Positions 45,401 through 57,036 of a DNA stretch of 64,000 nt are shown here, in pieces (position 1 is the stretch's first letter; every line of letters begins with the position of its first letter). The stretch comes from Haemonchus contortus (lineage: Eukaryota; Nematoda; Chromadorea; Rhabditida; Trichostrongylidae). The translations under genes were made by a program, and so were the position numbers. Location: NCBI GenBank assembly GCA_000469685.2, contig LS997564.1:3426940-3490939 (forward strand), read 5' to 3'. Under the pieces are notes generated by a model. The model saw only the letters and a program-made list of their open reading frames with translations. It did not search any database and was not told where the DNA came from.

Positions 45401-48400
45401 CTATAAGTTCTTCTTGGAGTAATGGACATCGGACTGCGCACGGATCGTAGCAGCTGCCTGAAATTAGGTAGTAGCTAATTTTAACAAGAAGGACTGGCAT
45501 TTTGTGAGGTGGGAGGTTAAGATGTGGAGGGATCCCTGTATGGGAGGCTACGTGAAGTTATCTTCAGCATATGCCTTCAATGGATTGTGGACGTTCTTCA
45601 CAATTAGCTCCCATCCAGAGGCTTTGACCACCTAATTGGTGACTCCTCAAATTGAGTTCGGGAAATGAAGTGGATGGACGATGGTTGCATCCGGGAATTA
45701 AATGATGGGCAAGAAACGATCTGAGGACAAGAGAAAAGACCATCGGCGACTATCTTACCGCTTCAGGAGTGATATCCCGTTGAGGCTCGGCGAACATTTC
45801 GTATCCGGCTATGTACTTGGGCACAGTTGCTTAATTAAAGCAAAAAAGCTTATGAGCAACTAGCACAAGGCGATAGCGAGCAGTAAATACCTGATCGTAA
45901 TAACGGTGGATGGAATGACGAATGTAGATACCAGCATCGATTATCGTTTTTCAGTAATGGGCCTGTTGGAGCTCCAAGCCATCCCATACTGAATGGGAAC
46001 GGGCACTAAACGATAAGCTACTCATTGAAAGAGTACAAAGAGTCTTTGCTTGACTTAGTGAAGATGTATATTACTAACAGGACTTTCTGCCATTACGGTA
46101 GCCCAAAGAGACTACGCCATCTAGGGGAGTGTCATTGTGATGGAATGACAGCTGCCAAAGCCTTTTTCAATCTATCTTGTTGTAGTTTCCTTCTGCCGGA
46201 CCGAAATGCCAGCCTTTGTATCTCGCTGCATTACGCCTAAGATGTCGGATTGTCGACCTCTTAGATAAACCGGAAATGAGCAGCTGATGACGGCTAATGC
46301 ATGCTGCTCACCCAGAATACCCAACCAGGGATGCAGACACGGTAAAGTAGGGAACTAAAATAAATACAGAGTTACCGTTACATGTAGGGATTAGTTACCC
46401 ATTGGGAGTTACCACTTTACAACGCTGATTTGACCAAATCGAACGCAGCGGTGTCGTATCCTTCTGGTACTAGTAGCGGTAGGTGCATGGCCCATAGCCG
46501 ATGATGACCGAACGCGCTCCCAGAGTTTTGTAGTGGGATCAGAGGCAAACGTAAAAGTGCTCAACTTACCTCAAAAATGTTGTCATACTTGATTATCAAC
46601 CGCTGGAGAATATCAGCCAATGCCACCTGCTCCTCCTGAAGCAGATATGGGTATATAAGAAAGGGAAAATCCCATCTTGACATAGGCCTTCTTCACAGAG
46701 ATGACTTTCACCAAGCAAACTCAAGTGTTGAGTACTGCATGGCGCATTGCCAAGAGAAAATTTCGATTGTTTTTGAAGAACGACCTCACTGTACGTTTGA
46801 ACTGACCTCTGTGAGTTCATCGAGGCGAAGTACATGACGGTTGGGGAGCAACATCGTCTCATATGGCCATACAGCCCAGTAAGGGACAAGTACCGTCCAG
46901 TGTTGATTCTGGAGCACGATGCGTTCCTCGGCATTAGCGTGCTCGCGTTGCAGGACATCCAGCAGTAGTGGTCTGCCATGTCGTGAGTAGTATTCCTGCA
47001 CAAAGAGACCATAAATCAGGCAAAAATGATAAAGCTTTGACTTAGACTAACAATAAGTGGATTCATGGTTGATAGCTGAAATGCGTGAGAAGGATTTTCT
47101 TTCTACATATATGATTCCATAATGGACCAGCTGTATAGATCCTGTGCCAGTGGTTTTCAGTCGAATTTTTCTGGTACTCTTCGACGGGTTACGGAGAAGC
47201 GATGGTTAGGAAATAGGGAGAAGACTAGAATGCTGACCTTATTTCAGAGAAAATGTCCTGATTCTACCTAGAGTGCTACTACCTCCCACTTATCTAACTA
47301 GCCAAGATTTAATCAGTTTGGGAAAAGCCACAGATCGTGGTTACAAGGGCTATGGGAGCTGGGAGAAACCAGATCTCCTATCCATTAATGTTTTTTAACT
47401 CTCCACGCAGAAACTTTTTAGATGAGAGAACTGAGCTTACTCGTTGGCATTTGTCCTTTCTCGACGGATAATTCGGTAGGAAATTCCCTGCCCATAGCTG
47501 TCCATGAGGATGAGCATTTGAACAACCGACCGCTGCCCCTCGATTTTCGAAGATCTAAAGAGTCTCCATGGCTATGTCTACTCTTTGGCTGAGTTCATGA
47601 ATATACAAATACCTGAATCCAATGGTATTTCTCTTTGAGTTCTCGGAACTGCTCGATCCATACTTTCACGACCCGAGTTACCTGTATTCAACTTTAAAAG
47701 TGAAATTGGTTGATTTACTGCTTACTATATGGGAAGTGACCGTTTCGTAATCACCTGTCTGATGACCCCGGCAGGATTTGAAAAAGAAGAGAGAGTCGTC
47801 TGATTAAGCCAAAAATCGGAACGGCGTAAGACCCCAAGGGTGTAACAGCCCCTCGATGCCAACTATCTTGTGCTCCGTATGCCTAGAGCTGACTATAAGC
47901 GTGACAGACCTCCTCCAGTGTCATTGTGGCAATGCTTTGCTTTGTATCCGGATGGTAACAGATCACTCGACATACTCCGCGAATTTCCTTCTGACGAAAA
48001 AGCTCATCCTCTAAAAAGATAGCGCTCAGATAGTCTAATAATCACGACATGGAGAACATAACTGAAAGAAAGAACTATTCCATCGTCATGAAGAACCCTT
48101 TTAGCTACCCGGGCTGAATTATCACTCACCTTCCGCCGAATCATTGCCACTGTATGGGAATTCTGTGAAAGACGGAAAATCGTTGTTGAAGACGTATGTT
48201 GAGGCGTACTCTGGTGTAACCTATAAAGTAGGTACTGTATACTGTCGTAAGGTCCAACCGTCAGTTTACACGGTGTAAACCTCCTTACCTATGTCTTCTA
48301 CCCTAGAAACCCTATTCCACTAGTACCTAGAGACCAGCAGGTAAGTTCTGCAGTGCTGGAAGATGAGTAATCTGGACCGGTCTGAAGCTACAGTAACCTC

Positions 48401-48777
48401 AAAGCCTTTAATGGGACACGTAAGAGGTCCTATGAAGGGAAACCCTCTCCAGTGTAAGACTGAAGCTATACTAGCGGAACAAGGTTGTTTTGCCACCAAT
48501 CAAACCGAAATCTGACTCATTGCGAGCACAGCCGCGGTAGACTACGGTATATCCACTGTACGGTAAAATGGAAAACCTCAGTAAGTTTATTTAACCAGCT
48601 GACCACGTTGTTGAATCGTTTTCCACCGGGTGCGAGAGAATTTATTCCAGTCGTCGTTGTGAAGGAAGGCGCATCAGTATTGGCTCCCTGCCAAGGCCTT
48701 GAAACTCGATTTGCAGCCACAATTACCCATTCATCCAGCAGTGGGTTATAACGACGATAATTGTTTTTTAGAGACAT
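45401..48777 (-). CDS. galt-1: Galactose-1-phosphate uridylyltransferase, 347 aa, ten exons
   Basis: Exons (minus): 48777-48607, 48220-48130, 48010-47910, 47681-47613, 47554-47441, 46995-46807, 46635-46570, 46005-45891, 45829-45759, 45457-45401. All junctions are GT-AG with consistent phase; the exon 1 donor (GTGGTC) is weak. The enzyme transfers UMP between UDP-glucose and galactose-1-phosphate in the cytosol (Leloir pathway). Recognisable blocks are [13 protein letters not shown] and RPWQG near the N-terminus, then [11 protein letters not shown]. The active-site HPHGQ lies at about 159-163, with the nucleophilic His at 161. [33 protein letters not shown] and [14 protein letters not shown] follow. 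Length is close to the human 379. Several metal-ligand positions known from the E. coli enzyme are changed: MGWH reads MGWL, LHAH reads LHSS, and a Cys is lost in LCPG. The start is 6 bases after TTTACAG, a plausible trans-splice site. Confidence 0.96.
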
Positions 48778-49558
48778 AAGGACCTGTAAATTACAGAATA
48801 TTTTGTGTATACCGGGAAAATACTCTCATCCTTTTCATGTTTTCATCTCACATATCATCAGTGGAGGGACAACTGCGGTTTGCATTATCAACAGCCCTTT
48901 GTTGAAAAGCACCACGACCAGCAAGACGCTAAACGACGTCTGTTCGATCGTTTAGCAACAAGAGAGATGATCTTCGATGATAGGCCCCGGATGGAAGACT
49001 CCCACGTAGTGGAGAATACTCCAGTATAACCAACGCTGGCCACAGTACCATTGGCTATCACAACGGACTCTCTGTAAGACTTGGACGGAACCCATCATTG
49101 TCTGCCCTAGTCTCCACGTTCTCAGCTATAGTGGTGTACTGCCAGTGAGTCCCTCATACATTGAAGGAATGCGTAATACAAGGGATCTAATTCCAGGGGT
49201 GGTAGCTCTGTGGTGAAGGATGTCTGATGGGGTCACAGTACGGTACGGTAGAGCACATGAGATGAAAATCTGCATTCGCATCCCATGCTCACTTACGAAT
49301 CCAGTTCCTATAAATAGAAAAGGGTCGAACGCTTTTGTGAGGGTGCTCAATATGGGTGGAAACAGAAACGGTGTTTGGAGTCAAATGAATTGTAATGTAA
49401 TGAAGTAGCCGGAATCGGAGATCATTTAGCCTTTCTGATCGCCTAGGAAGGAGAAACAGCTAGCGTAAGTTAGTTTGTTCTCATATAGTGAGATATCTGT
49501 GCATGTCGTCTGATAGCCTGTGGGCCGCAACCACTATAAGTAGATCGTTCGGCTCTAA
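48778..49558. other. Intergenic stretch between galt-1 and the hairpin
   Basis: No gene seen. Only short frames of 60-75 codons without recognisable content occur on both strands. Confidence 0.4.
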
Positions 49559-50196
49559 CAAGGAAGGTCTTTCAGGGCGTGGGACGCTTTTTGAAAATGG
49601 TTTTTCGCATGGTATAGGGGCATGAGCACTGAGTATAAAACTATGGTTCATTTCCGCTAAATGGCCTTCTGAATGCCAAAAAACGACTGAAAACGATTTT
49701 GTCAGAAATCACCGTTTTAACCCACTCAGCGTCGTTTGTTTCATTCATGGCGTCGACTTTCCGTACAGTAGAATGCGCCAGTTGACTGCGCATCGAAAAT
49801 AACGTGAAAGGTAGCCAAAAAAGGGGGCCACATGTTGAAAAGTGCGGGGAAGTTTCATATAGCCTCTCCACGGTTAAACTGCCAGCAGCGTCGGATGGTG
49901 TGGTGGATAGCGGTGTGGACTTCGAGGAACGACGACTAGGATGGGTTGGTGGTTCGGAATCTCTGGGTTTTTCCGCTTTTGCAATTTATGCTGCCACCTC
50001 CAGATTGGCTCCATATTGCACCAGGGCCAAAGCAAGTGCTTGACTGGTCGTGGTCGTGCCCAGGACCAGCCAGGCACACCTCCACAAACCGTCAGAATTT
50101 GTTGTGTGGAGCGCTATCAGTGGAGGGGCTTCCAGGCTTCACACTCCCAGGAGTATAAAGGTGCCTCTTAAATTCGCACTTAATAAGTGTTGTAAT

Positions 50197-50206
50197 GGGG
50201 GGGGGG
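50197..50206 (+). repeat. G10 tract in the hairpin loop
   Basis: An uninterrupted run of ten G, followed by TCCGAACCC. Confidence 0.9.
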
Positions 50207-50870
50207 TCCGAACCCTATAATATGGTTCCTATTTGATGGAAGCTGTCCTCGACCTCGTTCGTCAATGCAAAGACAACAGGATTCCCGATTCCGACCTTCC
50301 TCTGGGAGTCCACTGCGGACTCTTGTGGGAGAACCAATCAGACTCTCTTTCAATTCATCTCCTTGCTGAAGCATCCATGAGCATTAGGCTTGATATGAAA
50401 AGCTGTCAGCCTTGAAGGGAATCATTCTAGCGCCGGATCACTAGATGAATACTAGATGTAGGGTTTTCTCGATACCCGTTCCCAACCTACGATCCCCTAA
50501 CTTCGCGTCCGTGTGAAGGGCTGGCAGGACACGAACAAGAAGGACATCGCTGAAGTCGAGGTGACTACAGAAGATGAGTGACTGATCGTGAGGAGAGAAG
50601 GAAATGGAGATGACCAACCAGAAAGTGGACAAAAACCCTTCAGCGGCGCGAGATCAACGCTAGGGTAAAAAACGGTGAAATCATCGGAATTAGATGAGCC
50701 TTCCATCAGTTTTGAAGGAATTCCGTCGAAATAGAACAACAATCAAACCATCACTGTCCATACCATTCAAAGAATTGTATGGACTGTGCAATGTCCATAC
50801 AATGTCCGAGGGCCAGATGATGTGATATCGAGTTTTTTGACTACAAACTACGTGAGGAAGTTGAGGAGGA

Positions 50871-50884
50871 GGGGGGGGGGGGGG
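50871..50884 (+). repeat. G14 tract followed by G-rich sequence
   Basis: Fourteen consecutive G, then GGAAAGGAGGACTCGGAGG and a second GAACGGAGGACTGGGAG. This can form a G-quadruplex on the plus strand. Confidence 0.9.
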
Positions 50885-51521
50885 TAGGAAAGGAGGACTC
50901 GGAGGTAGGAACGGAGGACTGGGAGTGTTGAGCCTGGAAGCTCCTTCACTGATCATTGATAGTGCGTCACACAAGAAATTCCAATGGCTTGTAGAGGTTA
51001 TGTGCCTGGGTGGTCCTGGTCACGACCATGACCAGTCAGGCACTTGCTTTGGCCCTGGTGCAATATGGAGCCAACCTGGAGGTGGCAGCATGAAATGCAA
51101 AAGCGGAAAAGCCCGGAGATTCCGAACCACCAACCCAACCTAGTCGTCGTTCCTCGAACTCCAGATCGCTATCCACCACACCATACGACGCTGCTGGCAG
51201 CTTAACCGTGGAGAGCCTATATGAAACTTCCCCGCACTTTTCAACATGTGACCCCCATTTTTGGCTACCTTTCACATTATTTTCGATGCGCAGTCAACTG
51301 GCGCCTTCTACTGTGCGAAAAGTCGACGCCATGAATGAAACAAACGACGCTGAGTGGGTTAAAACGGCGATTTCTGACAAAATCGTTTTCAGTCGTTTTT
51401 TGGCATTCAGAAGGCCATTTAGCGGAAATGAACCATAGTTTTATACTCAGTGCTCATGCCCCTATACCATGCAAAAAACCATTTTCAAAAAGCGTCCCAC
51501 GCCCTGAAAGACCTTCCTTGT

Positions 51522-52222
51522 AAGTGTCTTCCATTCGCCTCTGAGTTTCCTCCTTCTCCAATATGGGGGTTTTGTACAGCTGATTCCTTTAACCCTCGCC
51601 ATCCCCCATTCCCTCTCTAGCTTCTCTTCCATCTCGGTCACAAGGAATTCAGTCATACAGGACTCAAGGCACTCTGAAATTGATGTACACAGCAACGTAG
51701 AAACAAATCTAAGGAAATTCCTGCATATCGTAGTTATGGCACCATTTACCAATTAAGTACGGCAATCGCATAAAAATATTTTAGAAATTTGAACAGGGCA
51801 TATGATTCCGAGGTAAAGAATGGCAGAAAAGATGTGCTTGTTTCATTGTTCTTTATTCAATCACAGATAAATTTCAAACACACTTTATAGCAAAACTATC
51901 TCGCCATAATAATCAAATATGTGTAAAAAATCAACACGACAAACGGAGGAAATTGAGAAGATGGGACATCTAAGCGAATCAAAATTATCGGTAATTATAA
52001 TGTATGATTGCTTACAAAGGCATGGCTATCTCCCAAGGGATTTTATAAATTAAATACATGTCACAAAAGAAATGTTTACCACTAGATAACATCCTAAAAA
52101 CAGTGCCTATATAACAACCTGTGCCGTAATCTGACAGATCAACATCATCAGCAACAACAATTAGTTCAACAAAAAAGAATTCATGAAACCGTCTAGCATA
52201 GACAAAAACTATTCGTTACCAC
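51522..52222. other. 3' flank of the CCDC47 gene
   Basis: AT-rich sequence with no gene. AATAAA on the minus strand at 51852-51857 is the clearest polyadenylation signal, about 370 bases past the stop. Confidence 0.45.
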
Positions 52223-55200
52223 TCACATCTTTACTTTTAACTGTTTCATCTTCGGTTGCTTTGCCTTAGCTTCTCGTTTCATTTCGAGTTTCTGAAAAAG
52301 TTGCTCTTCGTCTTCCCTCTATGAAAAAAATGCTAAGGACCTTTGTCAAGCTATGCTATTTACAGTAAGTTAGGTTCGACTTTCAGGATCTTAACGGACG
52401 GGTCGCCTAGATTGTCCTCAACTTAAATTTCAGAGGAAAAAAAGTAGGAAAAAATAATTGGCCTAGAGAACGGCAAAAGAAATCACAAAAAGAAAAAAAG
52501 TAAAGCGGTTCAGGTGGAAAGCAAAATATAAATTGCACACCTCAAGTCGTCTTTGTTTCTCAGGATCTTCTTCCTCCAAAAGGCGTTGCTTACGTTCACG
52601 GGTCTTTTCTTCACGACGCGCCTGAAAAATAATTTAGAAAGCGTGGAACGCGATTCAATTAGGAGAAAGCGCTTACTGAGCACGAGCAATTGTGCCTGCC
52701 GATCACTCAACAGACTTATTTCAAACCAGATAATAATATGTGGGTACGGCTCTTCACCTGAGCTGCTTCCTGCCTCAACTGATGAGTTGTCTTTATGAAC
52801 GCATCTTCAACCTCACGCCTCCTCTTGTCAGCCTTCTGTTTTGCCTCTTTGCTCATGCGGAATTTTCGTACCTGAGAATATCAAGGTTTTTGCCTGATAG
52901 CGAAAACAGAGCCACTAGACACACCTTATCCACAATATAGAACATTAAATGAAGGAGCTCCGCCTGTGCTTCCTTGTCACGGCACTCGTCCAAGTTCAGG
53001 CAGAACTGCACTAATCGAACGACTTCGGGTAGCCGAGTGTAAGTTTCTCCCCTTCAACAACTTATTATTATACTATATGACGAAGCTTTTGATAGAGACT
53101 ACCGAAGGAAAAGAACATACTCTGGAGGTTTCTGGCCACTATACTGGTCGGAAATGTGCACATGTTCAATTGCCTTTTCGTATTTTTTAAGAATGGCTAC
53201 GACTCCTGGTTCAAATATCGCGTAGGTAGCCTCAGACTGTTCAGCGTAAAGAGCAAAACTGAAATCACAAATTCACAAGGAAAATTGAACAAAGGGACAT
53301 CTAACCTCACAAGCCTAAGAAACTAAAAGGAACACAAGAACCAAGTATAATTTACCTCGCTGGTAGCCCAAACTGAGATGTATTCTTCTTCTCAACTGTG
53401 TAGGTGGATAGATCTAACATCTCCTTATACTGTTTCACAACAGACTTCTTTTGACCAAAGATCATAACGAAGGAGTCCAACTCTCCAGGATCTAACTCTA
53501 GCTGAAACATCATATGATGCAAAAACATCGAATTCAAATCCAAAACAGAAAGCTGAACTCTTTTTGCGCACCTTGAATGTGATGACATCTTTCTGCGGTG
53601 TGAAGAAGCCCATAATTCGGCTCATGAGGTCTTGACGCTTCATCGTTCGTATCTTAAAACATGATTTTTGAAATGATCAAAACGGTCACAGAGAAAATCA
53701 TATTTAAAAGAAAATGAAAATGTTGAAATTTTTTGTGAACCATACCTGAATGAGCATACCGTTAACGCCAATTCTTCCTGAACACCATACCGTATAGGAA
53801 CAGTCAGTTTCTCTTTGCACGGCAGCTCCACTCTCTGGATATGCATTCACCCCGTCATCTCCCACCTACAAGCGAAGAATGTCATCCATAGGAAACGCGC
53901 AGGACAAATCGAAGTGCTCTCGTCAAAATCATCTTCATTATTCTGAGCACTAACCAGAGCGAACTGCTGTTCAAGAAGACCTCTGACATTATCGAACCAC
54001 TCCAATGCCATCGATTGATTAGTGTTTCGACCAATGACATAATTCAGTAGATACATTGCAATCAAGGCCAGGACCAAGGCCTCCACTTGATAGGAGGCCC
54101 AATTGGACCGAAAATGAGCCGGAACCTGTAACAACGACTTCTTCAAAGAAATCATTTACTCCTAAGATCACCAATAAAAGTTTGTTCGAAGGTCTATATT
54201 TAGCCCTCCGCGGCGAGTTACGCTTAGCGCCTTTCTCAGATCCGACCGTTCGAAAGATTTCAAAGTATGCTTAAGAAGCATGTATGCTTTGTAATTCCTG
54301 TGGTCATGGGGTGAGTTGGAATGGCCGTACCATTCGTGAGTTCCAATATTTCAAATATATACAATACGGCTACGAAGTAATGTGGGCTAAGCCTTACATC
54401 GCAATTTATATGCAAATATACCTGGGCAGGCATGCATTAATTTCCTATGTCTCGTACTGTCGAGGGTCATATAGGAGGGTAATGCCAAATAATGCCGCTA
54501 TCCCATCACATATACGGGGTAATTACCAAATCAGGAATATAACCCTCGTCTAAACCGTCTGGAGGAGTAAAGAAAGGATCCGCTGAAGTCGCGAGAAAAA
54601 ACAATCGCACTCACGAAACAAAGTACTACCGTAGTAAATGGTAATTTGGCATCCAGACATTTTAATAGCAGTTCAGCAAATTGTTTCTATCGAATCCTCA
54701 GGTGAAGTTGAAATGTGAAAGAACGAGGCGAAATAGTTTCGAACCAGTAGTAGGGCGAAAAAAGAACTCACATCAGCAAACTTTAACGGCTGCACTGGCT
54801 GTTGCTCGTCTTCCTTTTCTTTTATTTCGTCCTCATCCTCCACTACTCCGTAGTCGTCATCGAAATCCTCTGTCTTCTAGAAGAAATCGCTAACAAAACC
54901 AAAGAGAAAGTGCTCTGAGATTCCTTCAAAAACATCAAAAGATAACAGATTATAGCTTCCTATTCACAGCAGTAAATATTCAGACCTACGTCTGCTACAT
55001 AATCAACTATCAACCCAAGTAGATGCTGACCTGTTTCTGAACTTCCTCTTTTTCGACTTTTTTATCGGCGCCATGAGCACTAGGCTGTGGTTGTTCAGCC
55101 TCCTCAATTTCCTCATCCTAAACATCACTGAGAACTTGACAAGAACTGCTCACAGAACTCAAGGAAAAGATGCAATCGATTGACACTTACTTCAAATTCA

Positions 55201-55292
55201 GCGAACTCGTTATCCTCTGTTTCTGATGGAGTAGAGCCACCAGAACAGCTTGATATCAGCAATATCAACGCAAGAGCCGCTAATAACCTCAT
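52223..55292 (-). CDS. ccdc-47: CCDC47 homologue (ER PAT-complex subunit), 455 aa, twelve exons
   Basis: Exons (minus): 55292-55191, 55117-55031, 54876-54772, 54125-53955, 53865-53746, 53652-53572, 53501-53356, 53258-53121, 53051-52925, 52871-52758, 52621-52541, 52318-52223. All are GT-AG with consistent phase. CCDC47 is an ER membrane protein that, with Asterix, forms the PAT complex assisting multi-pass protein insertion, and it affects ER calcium handling. A signal peptide (MRLLAALALILLISS) is followed by an acidic luminal stretch to about residue 98 and one membrane segment at about 113-132 (VLALIAMYLLNYVIG). Next come LEWFDNVRGLLEQQF, VWCSGRIGVNGMLIQ and KRQDLMSRIMGF, then a Lys/Arg-rich coiled coil from about 360 that ends in KMKQLKVKM, as in human CCDC47. 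Length is slightly below the human 483. It is on the same strand as, and upstream of, galt-1, an order I recall from C. elegans ZK1058. Confidence 0.96.
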
Positions 55293-56475
55293 CACTGTTA
55301 TTTGTACCCAGGGAGTAAAACTATAATTATACGACAAGCAGTGAGTATCGGAGGTTTTACACCAACGAGCGATTGTACAGAAGAACAACAAAATAAAAAG
55401 AACCGCTTCGCAAATTTATATTTCATTAGAAGGAAATAAAGCTAAAGATCTTCGTAAACCATTGCAGCAAAAGCCATAATTGAAAGAACACTATGAAAGG
55501 TAAAGATATTTACAAGAAGAATTAAAAGCCATCAACAAATTAATGTTATAAATAAGCGGCTCAGCAAATAGAGCAGCATTATTACACTGAAAAAATCGAA
55601 AAAATAGAACACGGGAGTAACCAATTGATCATGTTCTTTGTTTAGAGCCCTGCTCATGCAGAAACCTAGAAAGCACCGTTATAACTCCCCAAAAATTTTG
55701 TCATACGGTATCATGCGAAATCCGCAGAGACTATGCGTACTATCCGATTTTCGGCTAAACGTATGTCCCCCACGGTTACAGGTCCGTTGTCAACCGCGTG
55801 TGTAGTGACTCAGCGTTTTTGTCGTTTTCTCTGCGTCTCCATTAACAGGCATTTCACCGCGAAGAGGATAGAGGGCAGACGAGAGAGCTCGTCATTCCTC
55901 AATGCCTCTTATTACCAGTGATACGATGGGATACCTACCGAACACTGTCGGGTTAAAGTTGAATCAATGGTGTTGCAAATCTTCAAGCGATATTGTTGAT
56001 TTCAGCGCTGATTTCCATGAAAACAAAGTAGCAAATAGTTTGCAAGCTTGGATTTTCTTTAAGGCCACATAGATTTTTCTCGGTGTAGATGTCCTGTGCA
56101 GATGTTTTATTGATATTTGGACGAAGATCAAGCCTTTAGTTTTCTCAGAGCATCTGAACTGGTCAACGAGCAACAATCCTCACCGAGGTGCTACACATTA
56201 CAACACATCCTTCATTTTCCGTATCTTCTATCTGCTTGTCTGTTGAAAGTAGGAAGTTCTTAGTTGAAATAAGTATATTATCTGAAAATTCTTCGACTCT
56301 TGGACCCATTCGAAAGTCTACTCTTGACGAGAGAGCGCTCTGAAGGAGAGTACGGACAACGAGTGGACACGCCCTCTTCCCGCTGGTGAACACGACACGC
56401 AGAGACTGCTTTGCCGTCTGATTCTCTCAGCGAGAGACATTCTGGTTGACAACAGCCCTGTAACCGTCCCCCACG
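55293..56475. other. Divergent intergenic stretch between ccdc-47 and the genes to its right
   Basis: No gene was found. It would hold the ccdc-47 promoter; a TAACAG acceptor two bases before its ATG may be a trans-splice site. Frames here are under 80 codons and unrecognisable. Confidence 0.4.
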
Positions 56476-56672
56476 GGCTACTTTCAGACTTGGACGTCCG
56501 TCCGTCCGTCCGTCCGTTCAGCGCGTGCCGCGACGGCGGCGCCTACCCGTTGTTGACAACACTGGATCACGTGCCAGCGCTGCCAACAGTACTCTAACGA
56601 CCGCCGTCGCAGCACGCGCTGAACGGACGGACGGACGGACGGACGGACGGACGTTCAAGTCTGAAAGTAGCC
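56476..56672. mobile_element. Foldback element with (TCCG)n / (CGGA)n arms
   Basis: The left arm at 56476-56540 (GGCTACTTTCAGACTTGGACG, then about five TCCG units, then CAGCGCGTGC and GCGACGGCGG) is mirrored by the right arm at about 56595-56672 (GCGTCC complement, about eight ACGG units, CAAGTCTGAAAGTAGCC). The ~60-base loop is unpaired. The two arms carry different numbers of the tetranucleotide, so slippage happened after the palindrome formed. ACG follows the right end and precedes the left end, a possible 3-base target duplication. It has no coding capacity. Confidence 0.85.
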
Positions 56673-56974
56673 ACGCACTGTTAAGCCTCTACAGTTCCTC
56701 GCTCTCTGTTTAATTTTTATTTCAGTTGCGTTCTTTTAAAAAAGAAAAGATCATCCCTTAGTGGGGACCTGGAAAATGCTCATTTCCTCGGCTCAGATGC
56801 CCATTGCAATTACTATACAGCCAACAAAACAATTGAAGTGTTTTCCTGGATCTAGTTGGTTCTTATTCTAAGCTCGTAGCTTCTATTATATGGTCAGTCT
56901 GAGGTGTTGGATTAGAATTCCTAGCTGAAAGACCTTCCTGGCTTTCCTTTTTATTAAAAGCCATAACGTGTTTG

Positions 56975-57036
56975 GCCTTCAATATTTTTCGTTGTTGCAG
57001 GTTCAGCCTTCAATATTTTTCGTTGTTGCAGGTTTT
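56975..57036 (+). repeat. 31-bp tandem duplication carrying a 3' splice site
   Basis: GCCTTCAATATTTTTCGTTGTTGCAGGTT begins at 56975 and again at 57006, a period of 31. Each copy contains a complete acceptor (TTCGTTGTTGCAG), so the next exon can begin at 57001 or 57032. Confidence 0.85.

Larger units (their letters stand above)
49559..51521. mobile_element. Large inverted-repeat (foldback) element, ~1.96 kb
   Basis: The left arm (49559 to about 50088) and right arm (about 51000 to 51521) are long reverse complements. They start ACAAGGAAGGTCTTTCAGGG on the left and end in its complement on the right. The same 76-codon frame can be read in both arms (49871-49641 minus and 51208-51438 plus) with about six substitutions, so arm identity is over 90 percent. 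The ~910-base loop is not repeated, has no recognised gene, and contains runs of 10 and 14 G. It is a non-autonomous foldback transposon or a large palindromic duplication. A transcript through it would form a long double-stranded RNA hairpin. Confidence 0.9.

Noticed and set aside
46440..46510. [12 protein letters not shown] segment taken at first for the SMGWHGAPTG block of GALT
   Set aside because: A much better match with correct phase and splice sites lies at 45891-46005.
46596..47012. 138-codon minus-strand frame overlapping galt-1
   Set aside because: It is the wrong frame across galt-1 exons 6 and 7; the GALT frame is clearly the real one.
49641..51438. A duplicated 76-codon 'gene' in opposite orientations
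   Set aside because: It is the same stretch of the two hairpin arms; the translation has no domain, and arm identity alone explains it.
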